64,000 nucleotides of DNA, taken from positions 119,515-183,514 of the forward strand of contig JAHJAA010000022.1 of assembly GCA_018814305.1 (NCBI GenBank), in the 5' to 3' direction. Within the stretch, counting starts at the first letter, position 1, and every line of letters begins with the position of its first letter. This DNA is from Pseudomonadota bacterium. GTDB taxonomy: Bacteria > Desulfobacterota > Desulfobulbia > Desulfobulbales > JAGXFP01. This document shows, in pieces, positions 27,120-35,303 of this stretch. The position numbers and the translations under genes were made by a program. Below the pieces are notes generated by a model. The model did not search any database, was not told the origin of the DNA, and saw only the letters and a program-made list of their open reading frames with translations.

Positions 27120-27386
27120 ATGCCTGTTCTGAGTTACGTCGCCATTCCCCGATCCGGGTCAAAACAAGAACTGCTTGCGAGTCTGAACGCCATGCAATTC
27201 TGTGAAGCCTTTCCCGCCGACAATCAAGATATCCTGGTTCTGGTTACCGACACCCCGGACCAGAGCACCGAAAAAACCCTCCAAGCGCAATTGAAAGCCC
27301 TGAACACTCTGGAATCATTGAGTATGACCTTTGGCTATAGCGATGAACAACCTTTGGGAGAAGGAGATGGTTATGAAGATCAATAG
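27120..27386 (+). CDS. napD: NapD-family nitrate reductase chaperone
   Basis: The protein has 88 residues. GGAGG lies 4 bp before the ATG. The small alpha/beta protein has the NapD pattern: a first strand LSYVAIPRSGSKQELLASLN, a central acidic part (DNQDILVLVTDTPDQSTEKT) and a final strand with SLSMTFGYSDEQ. NapD binds the twin-arginine signal of NapA and holds back export until the Mo cofactor and cluster are inserted. It overlaps the napA start by 14 bp, so the two are probably translationally coupled. Identification leans strongly on this position, as sequence identity in the family is low. Confidence 0.75.
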   Translation: MPVLSYVAIPRSGSKQELLASLNAMQFCEAFPADNQDILVLVTDTPDQSTEKTLQAQLKALNTLESLSMTFGYSDEQPLGEGDGYEDQ

Positions 27387-29691
27387 AAGATCCTTTATCA
27401 AAACTGCTGCCGCGTCAAGTGCGATGGCTGCTGCAGCATCTCTCTTTCCGGGAATCAGTTTCGCCGGGTGGGACCAGCTGGAGGGAGCCTCCGGGATGAT
27501 CACCTGGCAAAAGGCCCCCTGTCGGTTCTGCGGCACAGGTTGTGGCGTTCTGGTCGGGGTTTCCGGAGATCGGGCGGTTGCCGTCAAAGGGGATCCGAAC
27601 TGCAGTGTGAATAAAGGGCTCTGTTGTGTAAAGGGGTATCATTCTGTCCAGGCCCTTTACGGCAAAGACCGAATAACCAAGGCCAAGGTCCGTAAAAACG
27701 GCGCCATGGTGGAGGTGCCGATCAAGGAGGCCCTTGATCTGATTGCCGCAAAAATCAGCGAAACCATCAAGGCGCATGGCAAAGATTCCGTGGCCATGTA
27801 CGGCTCTGGGCAGTGGACCATCCCGGACGGCTATGTGGCCTCCAAACTGTTCAAGGGCTGCCTGGGCACCAATAATGTGGAGGCCAACGCCCGCCTCTGC
27901 ATGGCCAGTGCGGTCACCGGCTTCATGACCTCCTTCGGGATCGATGAACCCATGGGCTGCTATGAAGATATCGAACATGCCGATGTCATGGTGACCTGGG
28001 GAAATAATATGGCGGAAATGCACCCGGTCCTCTTTTCCCGAATGCTGGCCAGCCGTAAGCGCAAAAAGAATGTAACCATCATCGACTTTGCCACCCGGAC
28101 CACCAGAACCAGCCAGGCCGCCGACAAATCGATTCTCTTCAAGCCCAATACCGATCTGGCCGTTGCCAATGCCATCTGTTACGAGATCATTCGCAATGAC
28201 TGGGTCAACGAATCATTCGTTAATGACCATACCACCTTCCACAAGGGTAAAACCAATATCGGCTATGGTACCGAGGACCATTTCGCCTTCACCGACAAGC
28301 CCGAGGATATATCTTTTGAGGAGTATAAAACCTTCCTGAAGGACTACACCCCCGAGAAGGTGGAAAAAATCTCCGGGGTCTCGGCCAAGGATATCAAATA
28401 CCTGGCCTCCCTCTATGGTGATCCGGCCAAGAAGGTGACCTCCTTCTGGTGCATGGGCATGAACCAGCATGTCCGGGGAACCTGGATCAATAACCTGGTC
28501 TACAACATCCATCTGCTCACTGGTAAGATCTCCACCCCGGGCAACAGTCCCTTCTCCCTGACCGGGCAACCCAGTGCCTGCGGCACGGTCCGCGAGGTCG
28601 GCACCCTCACCCACAAGCTGCCCCACGGCGTGGTGACGAACGAGCAAGACCGGCAGCTGGCCGCCAAAATCTGGGATGTGCCGGTGACCAATATCGATCC
28701 CAAACCCACCTACCATACGGTGGAGATGTTCCGAGCCCTTGACCGGGGCGATATCCGGTTCATGTGGATCCAGGTGACCAACCCGATGATCACCATGCCG
28801 AACCTCACCCGCTACCGAAACGGCGCCCTCAAAGATGACCGCTTCGTGGTGGTCTCCGATGTCTATCCCACTCCGACCACCGAGGTTGCCGATGTTATCC
28901 TCCCTGCCGCCATGTGGATTGAGCAAGAAGGGATGTTCGGCAACTCCGAACGCCGCACCCAGCATTTCGACCAGATCGTCCCACCGCCCGGCGAGGCCAT
29001 GTCCGACACCTGGCAGATCATCGAGGTTGCCAGAAGGCTTGGCTTTACCAAGCAATTCCCCTGGAGTGAAGAGGAGTATATCGGTAAGATCTGGGAGGAG
29101 TACCGCCTCTTCCATGATAATCCGAAACACAATATGGCACCCTACACGGTGCTCAAAGAGCGGGCCGGGGTCCAATGGCCCTTTGTCAACGGCAAGGAGA
29201 CCCGCTGGCGCTTCAACCCCAAGTACGATCCGGCCTGCAAGCCGGGAACGGATTTTGACTTTTACGGTAAAAAGGACGGCAAGGCGTGGATCTGGGCCCG
29301 ACCCTATGAGCCGGCGGCCGAATCTCCGGATGCGGAGTATAATTTCTGGCTCAACACCGGCCGGGTTATCGAACACTGGCACACCGGCTCCATGACCCGT
29401 CGAGTGCCTATTCTGCACCAGGCCATGCCCGAATCCTATGTGGAGATCAATCCTGAAGATGCCATGGATCTCGGGGTGGTCAACGGCGAAAAGGTAAAGA
29501 TTATTTCCCGACGTGGTTCGGTGACCATGAAGGCCTCGATCAACGGTCGCGGCGTTCCCCCGCGGGGCATGGTCTTTGTGCCGTTTTTTGATGAAAGCTA
29601 CAAGATCAACGAAGTAACCCTTGATGCTTTTTGTCCGATCTCAAAGCAGCCGGATTATAAAAAATGCGCAGTCCGTCTGGAGAAGGCATGA
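27373..29691 (+). CDS. napA: Periplasmic nitrate reductase catalytic subunit (Mo-bisMGD)
   Basis: The protein has 772 residues. It starts at MKINRRSFIK, inside the napD end. A twin-arginine signal (R5-R6, hydrophobic to about residue 30) shows Tat export. One [4Fe-4S] site is formed by Cys50, Cys53, Cys57 and Cys85 (CRFCGTGC ... LCCVKG). The Mo-ligating Cys is Cys176 in ARLCMASAVTGF, which distinguishes NapA from Ser- or Asp-ligated relatives and Sec-type formate dehydrogenases. Cofactor-binding blocks ADVMVTWGNNMAEMHPV, EQEGMFGNSERRTQ and TGRVIEHWHTGSMTRR follow. The size is close to the monomeric NapA of Desulfovibrio. It reduces nitrate to nitrite in the periplasm and receives electrons from the cytochromes encoded next. 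No nitrite reductase gene lies in the window. Confidence 0.92.
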   Translation: MKINRRSFIKTAAASSAMAAAASLFPGISFAGWDQLEGASGMITWQKAPCRFCGTGCGVLVGVSGDRAVAVKGDPNCSVNKGLCCVKGYHSVQALYGKDRITKAKVRKNGAMVEVPIKEALDLIAAKISETIKAHGKDSVAMYGSGQWTIPDGYVASKLFKGCLGTNNVEANARLCMASAVTGFMTSFGIDEPMGCYEDIEHADVMVTWGNNMAEMHPVLFSRMLASRKRKKNVTIIDFATRTTRTSQAADKSILFKPNTDLAVANAICYEIIRNDWVNESFVNDHTTFHKGKTNIGYGTEDHFAFTDKPEDISFEEYKTFLKDYTPEKVEKISGVSAKDIKYLASLYGDPAKKVTSFWCMGMNQHVRGTWINNLVYNIHLLTGKISTPGNSPFSLTGQPSACGTVREVGTLTHKLPHGVVTNEQDRQLAAKIWDVPVTNIDPKPTYHTVEMFRALDRGDIRFMWIQVTNPMITMPNLTRYRNGALKDDRFVVVSDVYPTPTTEVADVILPAAMWIEQEGMFGNSERRTQHFDQIVPPPGEAMSDTWQIIEVARRLGFTKQFPWSEEEYIGKIWEEYRLFHDNPKHNMAPYTVLKERAGVQWPFVNGKETRWRFNPKYDPACKPGTDFDFYGKKDGKAWIWARPYEPAAESPDAEYNFWLNTGRVIEHWHTGSMTRRVPILHQAMPESYVEINPEDAMDLGVVNGEKVKIISRRGSVTMKASINGRGVPPRGMVFVPFFDESYKINEVTLDAFCPISKQPDYKKCAVRLEKA

Positions 29692-30419
29692 TGAACAGGA
29701 AAAATAGAATACGCTCCCCACAGCGGGGGCTATCGCATGCTCCCTCCCCTGCCGCCGGGAGCTTCAAAAAGATATTCGGCAGCGTTATGCTCGTGCTTAC
29801 CGCCGGGTGCATCTCGGGCATCTTCATGGCCCTGCCGGCCCTCGCTGCACCGGATATTCCCCCGGGTTTTGACTCCGGGGGAGAAAAGATCTTCAACCGC
29901 TTCACCGAAACCCCGCTGGCGGCCATGACCGGGACCGATGGAACCAGAAACCTGAACAGCTTTTACGAACTCCGGCAATACCCAGGATCACCGCCCCGCA
30001 TCCCCCATTCCGTGCCATTTTTCTTCCGGGATGATACCGCCGACTGCCTCGCCTGCCATGGTAAGGGAGGATACGATGCCCGGCAGAATACCTATATCCC
30101 GGTCACCCCCCATCCGGAGAATGAAAATTGTCTCCAATGCCATATGCCCCGGCGGACGGATACACTTTTTGTGGAAACCGACTGGCAGTCCATCAGTCCC
30201 CCGAAACTGGGGAGATCTCAGCTGGGTGGTTCGCCGCCGCCAATCCCCCATAGCTTGCAGCTCCGAGAAGATTGCATCGCCTGTCACACCGGCCCAGGGG
30301 CGGTTGCTGAAATCCGGGTAGAACATGCTTCTCGCGGCAATTGCCGCCAATGTCATGTCCCAATGGTTGCCACGGAACCTTTAAGTACGTTCCAGCGAAA
30401 CAACGAACCAGGACACTAA
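29688..30419 (+). CDS. Tetraheme NapB-like protein with internal duplication
   Basis: The protein has 243 residues. GGAGAAGG precedes the ATG at 29688, which overlaps the napA stop (ATGA). A hydrophobic export segment (about 28-54) ends at ALA-AP. The heme sites are CLACH (Cys120), CLQCH (Cys148), CIACH (Cys196) and CRQCH (Cys219). Two units repeat: GSPPRIPHS at 100-108 followed by two hemes and the ending CHMP, and GSPPPIPHS at 181-189 followed by two hemes and CHVP. IPHS...CLxCH...CxQCHxP is the diheme NapB pattern, so this looks like two NapB modules fused in tandem. NapB normally has two hemes and passes electrons to NapA; here a four-heme wire is likely. Confidence 0.8.
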   Translation: MMNRKNRIRSPQRGLSHAPSPAAGSFKKIFGSVMLVLTAGCISGIFMALPALAAPDIPPGFDSGGEKIFNRFTETPLAAMTGTDGTRNLNSFYELRQYPGSPPRIPHSVPFFFRDDTADCLACHGKGGYDARQNTYIPVTPHPENENCLQCHMPRRTDTLFVETDWQSISPPKLGRSQLGGSPPPIPHSLQLREDCIACHTGPGAVAEIRVEHASRGNCRQCHVPMVATEPLSTFQRNNEPGH

Positions 30420-30426
30420 TACAGCC

Positions 30427-31044
30427 ATGAAAAAACTCGCCTATCGCTCAGGTCTGTTTCCCTTCATGCTGGGAACGATCCTGATGACCAGTACATTTGT
30501 GCTGGCAGAACAAGGATCGGTGCTCGAGAGGATCCAGGCCGCAGACCAACCGTTCAAACCCTTGCAGATCGAGTCCGCCCATGAGCTCACTTCCACCACG
30601 GTCATAGCCCAAGAGTCATACCAGGGGGGCAGCTTCAGGGTCCTTGCCCGCAAAGAGTTCATCGGTCGTTTTCGATGCAGCGTCTGCCATAGTGACAAGC
30701 CGATGTTGGGGCAGGATGGTGTTCTCTTCACCCATGGTGACATCACCATCAACCACGGACAAAAGGGCGCCTCATTGATCTGTAGCGATTGCCATCATGA
30801 CACGGAGCGCGACTTTCTCTCCGATACCCAAGGGCGGAAAATAGATTTCGATCATAGCTATCAACTTTGTGGGCAATGCCATTTTCGCCAAAAACGCGAT
30901 TGGGTGGGCGGCGCCCATGGCAAACGTGAATCGTTCTGGGCGGGGGAGCGGGTGGTGAAAAACTGCACTAGTTGCCACAACCCACACGCACCGGCCTTTG
31001 CCAAAAAAATGCCGGAAACGTATTCTCTGCCCCTAGCCGAATAG
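30427..31044 (+). CDS. Tetraheme periplasmic cytochrome (CbcS-like electron input to Nap)
   Basis: The protein has 205 residues. The signal peptide is cut near VLAEQ. Four CXXCH sites lie at Cys84 (CSVCH), Cys119 (CSDCHH), Cys148 (CGQCH) and Cys180 (CTSCH). The pattern CHFRQKRDWVGGAHGKR...CTSCHNPHAP occurs in tetraheme subunits that accompany a ferredoxin and an NrfD-type membrane protein. With the next two genes it forms a set like the Cbc4 complex (CbcS-CbcT-CbcU) proposed as a menaquinol:cytochrome c oxidoreductase in Geobacter. It probably passes electrons from the ferredoxin subunit to the NapB-like protein. The gap to the preceding gene is 7 bp. It is not NapC (no membrane-anchor NapC/NirT pattern). 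Confidence 0.78.
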   Translation: MKKLAYRSGLFPFMLGTILMTSTFVLAEQGSVLERIQAADQPFKPLQIESAHELTSTTVIAQESYQGGSFRVLARKEFIGRFRCSVCHSDKPMLGQDGVLFTHGDITINHGQKGASLICSDCHHDTERDFLSDTQGRKIDFDHSYQLCGQCHFRQKRDWVGGAHGKRESFWAGERVVKNCTSCHNPHAPAFAKKMPETYSLPLAE

Positions 31045-31052
31045 GTCTTGTT

Positions 31053-32009
31053 ATGGATGACAGGAACAAAAAAGAAGACCGGAAGAATAAGAAGACCCCG
31101 CCTAAAACCACCCGCCGGACATTCTTGAAGGGGCTGTCCATTGCCGCCGCGGCCGGTTCCGCAGGGCTGGTCACCGGTGGATGTGTCGGCTCACCACCCA
31201 CCGAGGAAATGGGCCTGAAATGGGAGGAATTCTTCAAGAAGAACTACCGTTTGATGACCCACGAAGAAAAAAATGAGACCGTCGCCAGGCTCGAGAGACT
31301 GGCCAAGATCCGCTATGATCTGGACATTCAGGTTGCCAACCAGGAACCTTTGGAGCAAGTGCTCTACGGCTATGCCTTCAATATTTCCCGTTGCAAGGGC
31401 TATATGGACTGTGTAGAGGCGTGTGTCAAAGAAAACAATCTCGATCGCCGATCCAAGACCCAGTATATCCGCCTTTTTGAAATGGACCCCGGTCAACTGG
31501 ACCCGACTTCCGGGGAAGGTAAATACTTCCATGAAGTCCCGGTGGAGCGAAAATTCTACATGGGGGTGCAATGTTTCCATTGCGAAAATGCCCCGTGCAT
31601 CAAGGCTTGCCCGACCAAGGCCACCTGGCGCGAGCCGGACGGGATCGTTGTGGTGGATTATGACTGGTGCATCGGCTGCCGTTATTGCCTGGCGGCCTGT
31701 CCCTATTGGGGGCGACGTTTCAACTGGGGTGCTCCTCAAGTGCCCCGGGGGGAGATCAATCCCAAGCAGCATTATCTAGGAAATCGCATGCGGATGAAAG
31801 GGGTGATGGAAAAATGTACCTTCTGCATCCAGAGAACCCGTCAGGGGAAACTCCCGGCCTGCGCCGACGCCTGCCCCACCGGCTCCAGAGTCTTCGGCAA
31901 TCTGCTGGATCCGGACAGTGAGATTCGTTTTGTCCTCGCGAATAAAAAAGTTTTCCGCTTCAAAGAGGATTTAGGTACGGATCCAAAATTCTGGTATTTC
32001 ATGGATTGA
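31053..32009 (+). CDS. Tat-exported four-cluster ferredoxin subunit (NrfC/DsrO/CbcT-like)
   Basis: The protein has 318 residues. Charged N-terminus, then RRTFLKGLSIAAAAGSAG (twin Arg at 21-22) and VTGGC (Cys44), so it may also be lipidated. Cys blocks follow: CKGYMDCVEACVKEN, CFHCENAPCIKACP, CIGCRYCLAACP, and CTFCIQRTRQ with ACADACP, giving up to four Fe-S clusters as in NrfC, DsrO and PsrB. In the first block the usual second Cys (CxxC) is Tyr, leaving three obvious ligands, so that cluster may be altered or use a remote ligand. It should bridge the NrfD-type membrane protein (19 bp downstream) and the tetraheme cytochrome (9 bp upstream) on the outer face of the inner membrane. Confidence 0.85.
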   Translation: MDDRNKKEDRKNKKTPPKTTRRTFLKGLSIAAAAGSAGLVTGGCVGSPPTEEMGLKWEEFFKKNYRLMTHEEKNETVARLERLAKIRYDLDIQVANQEPLEQVLYGYAFNISRCKGYMDCVEACVKENNLDRRSKTQYIRLFEMDPGQLDPTSGEGKYFHEVPVERKFYMGVQCFHCENAPCIKACPTKATWREPDGIVVVDYDWCIGCRYCLAACPYWGRRFNWGAPQVPRGEINPKQHYLGNRMRMKGVMEKCTFCIQRTRQGKLPACADACPTGSRVFGNLLDPDSEIRFVLANKKVFRFKEDLGTDPKFWYFMD

Positions 32010-32027
32010 TGAGTGAAGGGGTGCCCA

Positions 32028-33266
32028 ATGACTGCACGACAGAATAAAGGAATGGCAGCTTTCGTCGCAGATTGCCTGCGCTGGTCACTGGCCGGGGGCA
32101 TTATCTTTAAGATCTATCTCGCCTCCCTTTTAGTGGTGATGGGGGCCGGTGCCGTGGCCTATGGCAAGCAATTCCAGGAAGGTCTGATCCTGACCGGCAT
32201 GTCGAATATCGTCAGTTGGGGTTTGTATATTTCGAATTTCACTTTTTTTGTCGGGGTTGCCGCCGCCGCAGTAATGTTGATTCTGCCTGCGTATGTCTAT
32301 AAGGATAAAGACCTCCACGAAGTGGTCATCATCGGTGAATGTGTGGCCGTTGGAGCCCTGGTGATGTGCCTGATGTTCATCACCGTCGACATGGGTGGCC
32401 CCCTCAAGGTCTGGCACATGATCCCAGGCATCGGACTCTTCAACTGGCCATCATCCATTCTCACCTGGGACGTTCTGGTCTTAAACGGGTATCTGGCCTT
32501 AAACACCCTGGTCCCACTGTATATTCTTTACTGCAATTACCATAACCGGGCCCCGGTCGGCTGGAAATACCGGCCCTTTGTCTTCCTCTCCATCTTCTGG
32601 GCGGTTTCCATCCATATGATCACGGCTTTTCTCTACCAGGGTTTACCCGCTCGCCCCTTCTGGAACAACCCCCTCCTGGGGCCCAGATTTCTCGCCTCAG
32701 CCTTTGCGGCCGGACCTGCGGTAATCATGATGGTCCTGATCGCAATCAAGGAGTGGACCCCATACCCGCTGGATGACAAAATCTTTCTGAAACTCAAAAG
32801 AATTATTGTTGTTGCTGCGGTGATCAATCTGGTCATGCTGTTTTCAGAGGTGTTTAAAGAATTTTACACCTTTACCCACCACAGTCTCTCCGCCCAGTAT
32901 CTATTCTTCGGGCTGGAAGGCCATACCTCGCTGGTCCCGTGGATCTGGACCGCAATCACTCTCAATATTTTCGGAACATTACTCTTTGCGTTTGATCCGA
33001 GCAAAGGCCGGTCATGGTATCTGATGATCGCCGCCATCTGTTTATTTACCGGGATCTGGATCGAAAAAGGGTTTGGCCTGATCATCCCCGGGTTCGTCCC
33101 TTCGCCCATGGGTGAGGTGGTTGATTACACCCCGACGTCTAATGAAATTCTCATTACTTTGGGGGTTCTGGCTACCGGAGCTTTAGTGGTGACAATCCTG
33201 ATCAAGCCGGCCCTGCAGATCCTGCTCAACTATAAAAATAGCACCGTTAGAAGGAGCGACCGTTAA
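32028..33266 (+). CDS. NrfD/PsrC-family membrane quinol-oxidising subunit (CbcU-like)
   Basis: The protein has 412 residues. The ATG at 32028 is chosen because AAGGGG lies 7 bp before it; the GTG at 32013 is less likely. It has about ten hydrophobic segments, beginning with IIFKIYLASLLVVMGAGAVA and including NIVSWGLYISNFTFFVGVAA, a segment typical of NrfD-type quinol-binding proteins. Family members (NrfD, PsrC, DsrP, HmeC, QrcD) exchange electrons between menaquinone and the ferredoxin subunit and may conserve energy. It ends the nap operon. NapC, NapG and NapH are absent, so this protein is the likely quinol entry point for nitrate reduction. Confidence 0.85.
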   Translation: MTARQNKGMAAFVADCLRWSLAGGIIFKIYLASLLVVMGAGAVAYGKQFQEGLILTGMSNIVSWGLYISNFTFFVGVAAAAVMLILPAYVYKDKDLHEVVIIGECVAVGALVMCLMFITVDMGGPLKVWHMIPGIGLFNWPSSILTWDVLVLNGYLALNTLVPLYILYCNYHNRAPVGWKYRPFVFLSIFWAVSIHMITAFLYQGLPARPFWNNPLLGPRFLASAFAAGPAVIMMVLIAIKEWTPYPLDDKIFLKLKRIIVVAAVINLVMLFSEVFKEFYTFTHHSLSAQYLFFGLEGHTSLVPWIWTAITLNIFGTLLFAFDPSKGRSWYLMIAAICLFTGIWIEKGFGLIIPGFVPSPMGEVVDYTPTSNEILITLGVLATGALVVTILIKPALQILLNYKNSTVRRSDR

Positions 33267-33322
33267 GGATGGTCATTTCTACCGGCTGAAAAAATCCACT
33301 CCACTCGCTTCCCTCGTCAAGA

Positions 33323-33571
33323 TCACGGCTCCTGCCAGGGGAGTTCATCCCCCCTGGGTGCCGCCGCCCGCCACTCGTTCACGATCGCTGCGGCCCGTTG
33401 CAGGTCATCCTCCGGCACCATCAGCGCTCCCCAACCATACTGGTTCTGAAAGATGCCGTCGTAGGCCGAATCACGATAGGAATGAAGCATTCCCGGGATG
33501 CCATGATCCTCAAGCAATTTTTTGAGGGCAAGGGCCTCGGCCTCGTTTTCCGGGATCAGCAGTTTTTTCAT
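33323..33571 (-). CDS. DUF2007-family small protein
   Basis: The protein has 82 residues. GGAGAGG precedes the ATG. The sequence KKLLIPENEAEALALKKLLEDHGIPGMLHSY... and the late VPEDDLQRAAAIVNEW match the DUF2007 putative signal-transducing fold (a small ACT/ferredoxin-like domain). It has Tyr/Trp-rich YDGIFQNQYGWGALMV. Cytoplasmic, function unknown. It lies 38 bp downstream of the cupin gene on the same strand and convergent with the nap operon. Confidence 0.75.
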   Translation of the reverse strand: MKKLLIPENEAEALALKKLLEDHGIPGMLHSYRDSAYDGIFQNQYGWGALMVPEDDLQRAAAIVNEWRAAAPRGDELPWQEP

Positions 33572-33609
33572 CGCAAACCTCTCCTCAGGTCCTATCGGGT
33601 GATCGATAA

Positions 33610-33927
33610 TTACAGGGGCGGAGCGATGGTCACCAGAATCCGCATATCCGTGGTGGCCCGAACTCCGTGGGGTTCCCGGATATCGCAGACCAGGATATCA
33701 CCGGCCTTGGCTGGAATGGCGCTGTCGTCACGGCCCAGATACTCCCCTTCACCCTCCATGACCTGGATGGAAAGCTGACCATCCAGGTCATGGGAATGAA
33801 CCGGAAAGGTCAGACCGGCGGATAGATTAAAATTGATGATCCGGAACCACTCGGAATCATGAATGGTGAACCGCTTCATAACTTTGGGATCAAATTCCCT
33901 GGTTTCTGAAAAATGAGCTACTTTCAT
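33610..33927 (-). CDS. Small cupin-domain protein
   Basis: The protein has 105 residues. It starts at MKVAHFSETREFD after GGAGGAG. A single beta-barrel has the cupin motif 1 (FPVHSHDLDGQLSIQVMEG, with His-x-His and a downstream Glu) and motif 2 (AGDILVCDIREPHGVRA, with the second His). Such mini-cupins bind a metal and serve as sugar isomerases, dioxygenases or ligand sensors; nothing narrows it here. Likely co-transcribed with the following DUF2007 gene. Confidence 0.8.
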   Translation of the reverse strand: MKVAHFSETREFDPKVMKRFTIHDSEWFRIINFNLSAGLTFPVHSHDLDGQLSIQVMEGEGEYLGRDDSAIPAKAGDILVCDIREPHGVRATTDMRILVTIAPPL

Positions 33928-34172
33928 GGGACTCCTCCTTTTCATTTTATTGATAAAAAAAGGATATCAGATAAACCAGAGAGAGTCCTTGATTCAAATC
34001 AAGCTTTTTGATTTCTTTTCAGAATTAACCGAATCCAGTTCTCCGGGAGAGTGACGCCCCCCCCACAGGAGCGAACGAAACGTGGAGACCGCTTTTTTTC
34101 AATTGAAGATTCCCCACCCTTCTGGCATGCTTGAGTTGAACTGATCAATCCCTCTATTCAGAGAGCACGAAA

Positions 34173-35303
34173 ATGCCTCCTCTCCCCGATGTCACTCAGA
34201 TGACCCGGGATCTTGTCCAGATCCCCAGTGAATCTTCAGATCCAGTGGCCACTCTGGCCGCCTCTCCAGAACGCCATGTTCTGGAATATCTGGAGTCGGT
34301 CTGCCGGGTGGCCGACCTGGATCATTTCACCATGGAAGCCCTGCCCGGCCGCCACAATCTCGTGGTCCGACTCCCCAATCCGGGCGCCCCCCGGATCTTG
34401 ATCGTCGCCCATATGGATACGGTCAGCGGCCGGGGGATGGACAACCCCTTTCTCGCCGTGGAACACGATGGAATGATCAGTGGCCGGGGTACCTGTGATG
34501 ATAAAGGCCCCCTGGCGGCAGGTCTTTCTGCAATCCTGTCAATTCATCAGCAGAAGATCACCCCCGCCTTTGATATCACCTTTGCCGCCTCGGTTGACGA
34601 GGAATGTTCCATGGCCGGGGCGGAACGGCTGGCCGAACAACTACCCGGCTGGGATCTCTGCCTGGCCATGGAACCGACCAAGCTGCAGATCATCCGGGCC
34701 CATAAAGGAGTCTACCGCTGCCGGGTGACCACCTCCGGTCGGGCTGCCCACTCCTCCCACCCCGAGAAAGGAATCAATGCAATCAACGCCATGCTGCCGG
34801 TGATCAACGACCTTTTGGCCCTGGGCACTGACCTTTCCCGGCCCGAACATCCAGACTTGGGCCGGGCCACCCTGGCGGTAACCCGAATCATGGGGGGCTC
34901 GTCACCAAATACCATTCCGGACCGCTGCGAGGTCACCGTGGATATCCGACTGCTGCCGGATATGACCCCCCAATTCATCGCCCGGAAAATCAAGGATTAT
35001 GTAGGAAACAGGGGAGCGATTGACGAGATCTATCTGGGAGACGGTATTGCCACCGACATGGACAATCCGCTGATCCAGCGCCTCAAGGAGACCATCCACA
35101 ACGCCGGAGCCGATCCCGGGCCAATTACCGCCGCCTACGCCACCGACTGTTCCCGCCTCCATCATCGGGGCCCCTGCCTGGTCTGGGGGCCGGGTAATAT
35201 CGACCTGGCCCACCAGGCCGATGAGCATATCCCGGTTGCCGAACTGATCAAGGGTGAGGCCATCCTCCGTGCCTTCCTGACCAATGAAGCCCACCATGAA
35301 TGA
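34173..35303 (+). CDS. M20-family metallopeptidase (ArgE/DapE/CPG2-like)
   Basis: The protein has 376 residues. Two-zinc amidohydrolase with ILIVAHMDTVSGRG (first metal His and catalytic Asp), GRGTCDDKGPLAAG (bridging Asp), SVDEECSMAGAE (catalytic Glu pair) and ATDCSRLHHRGP plus HQADEHIPV near the end. The lid/dimerisation domain holds GRAAHSSHPEKGINAI and GGSSPNTIPDRC. The family hydrolyses N-acyl amino acids or small peptides. The closest type is ArgE/DapE-like, but the substrate cannot be fixed. It overlaps the following HAD gene, forming an operon with that and perhaps the EamA gene. Confidence 0.85.
   Translation: MPPLPDVTQMTRDLVQIPSESSDPVATLAASPERHVLEYLESVCRVADLDHFTMEALPGRHNLVVRLPNPGAPRILIVAHMDTVSGRGMDNPFLAVEHDGMISGRGTCDDKGPLAAGLSAILSIHQQKITPAFDITFAASVDEECSMAGAERLAEQLPGWDLCLAMEPTKLQIIRAHKGVYRCRVTTSGRAAHSSHPEKGINAINAMLPVINDLLALGTDLSRPEHPDLGRATLAVTRIMGGSSPNTIPDRCEVTVDIRLLPDMTPQFIARKIKDYVGNRGAIDEIYLGDGIATDMDNPLIQRLKETIHNAGADPGPITAAYATDCSRLHHRGPCLVWGPGNIDLAHQADEHIPVAELIKGEAILRAFLTNEAHHE

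Noticed and set aside
28213..29418. Open frame of 401 codons on the minus strand across napA
   Set aside because: It lies opposite the strongly supported napA frame, its product is low-complexity Gly/His/Asp without domains, and it has no ribosome site. It is a codon-bias shadow.
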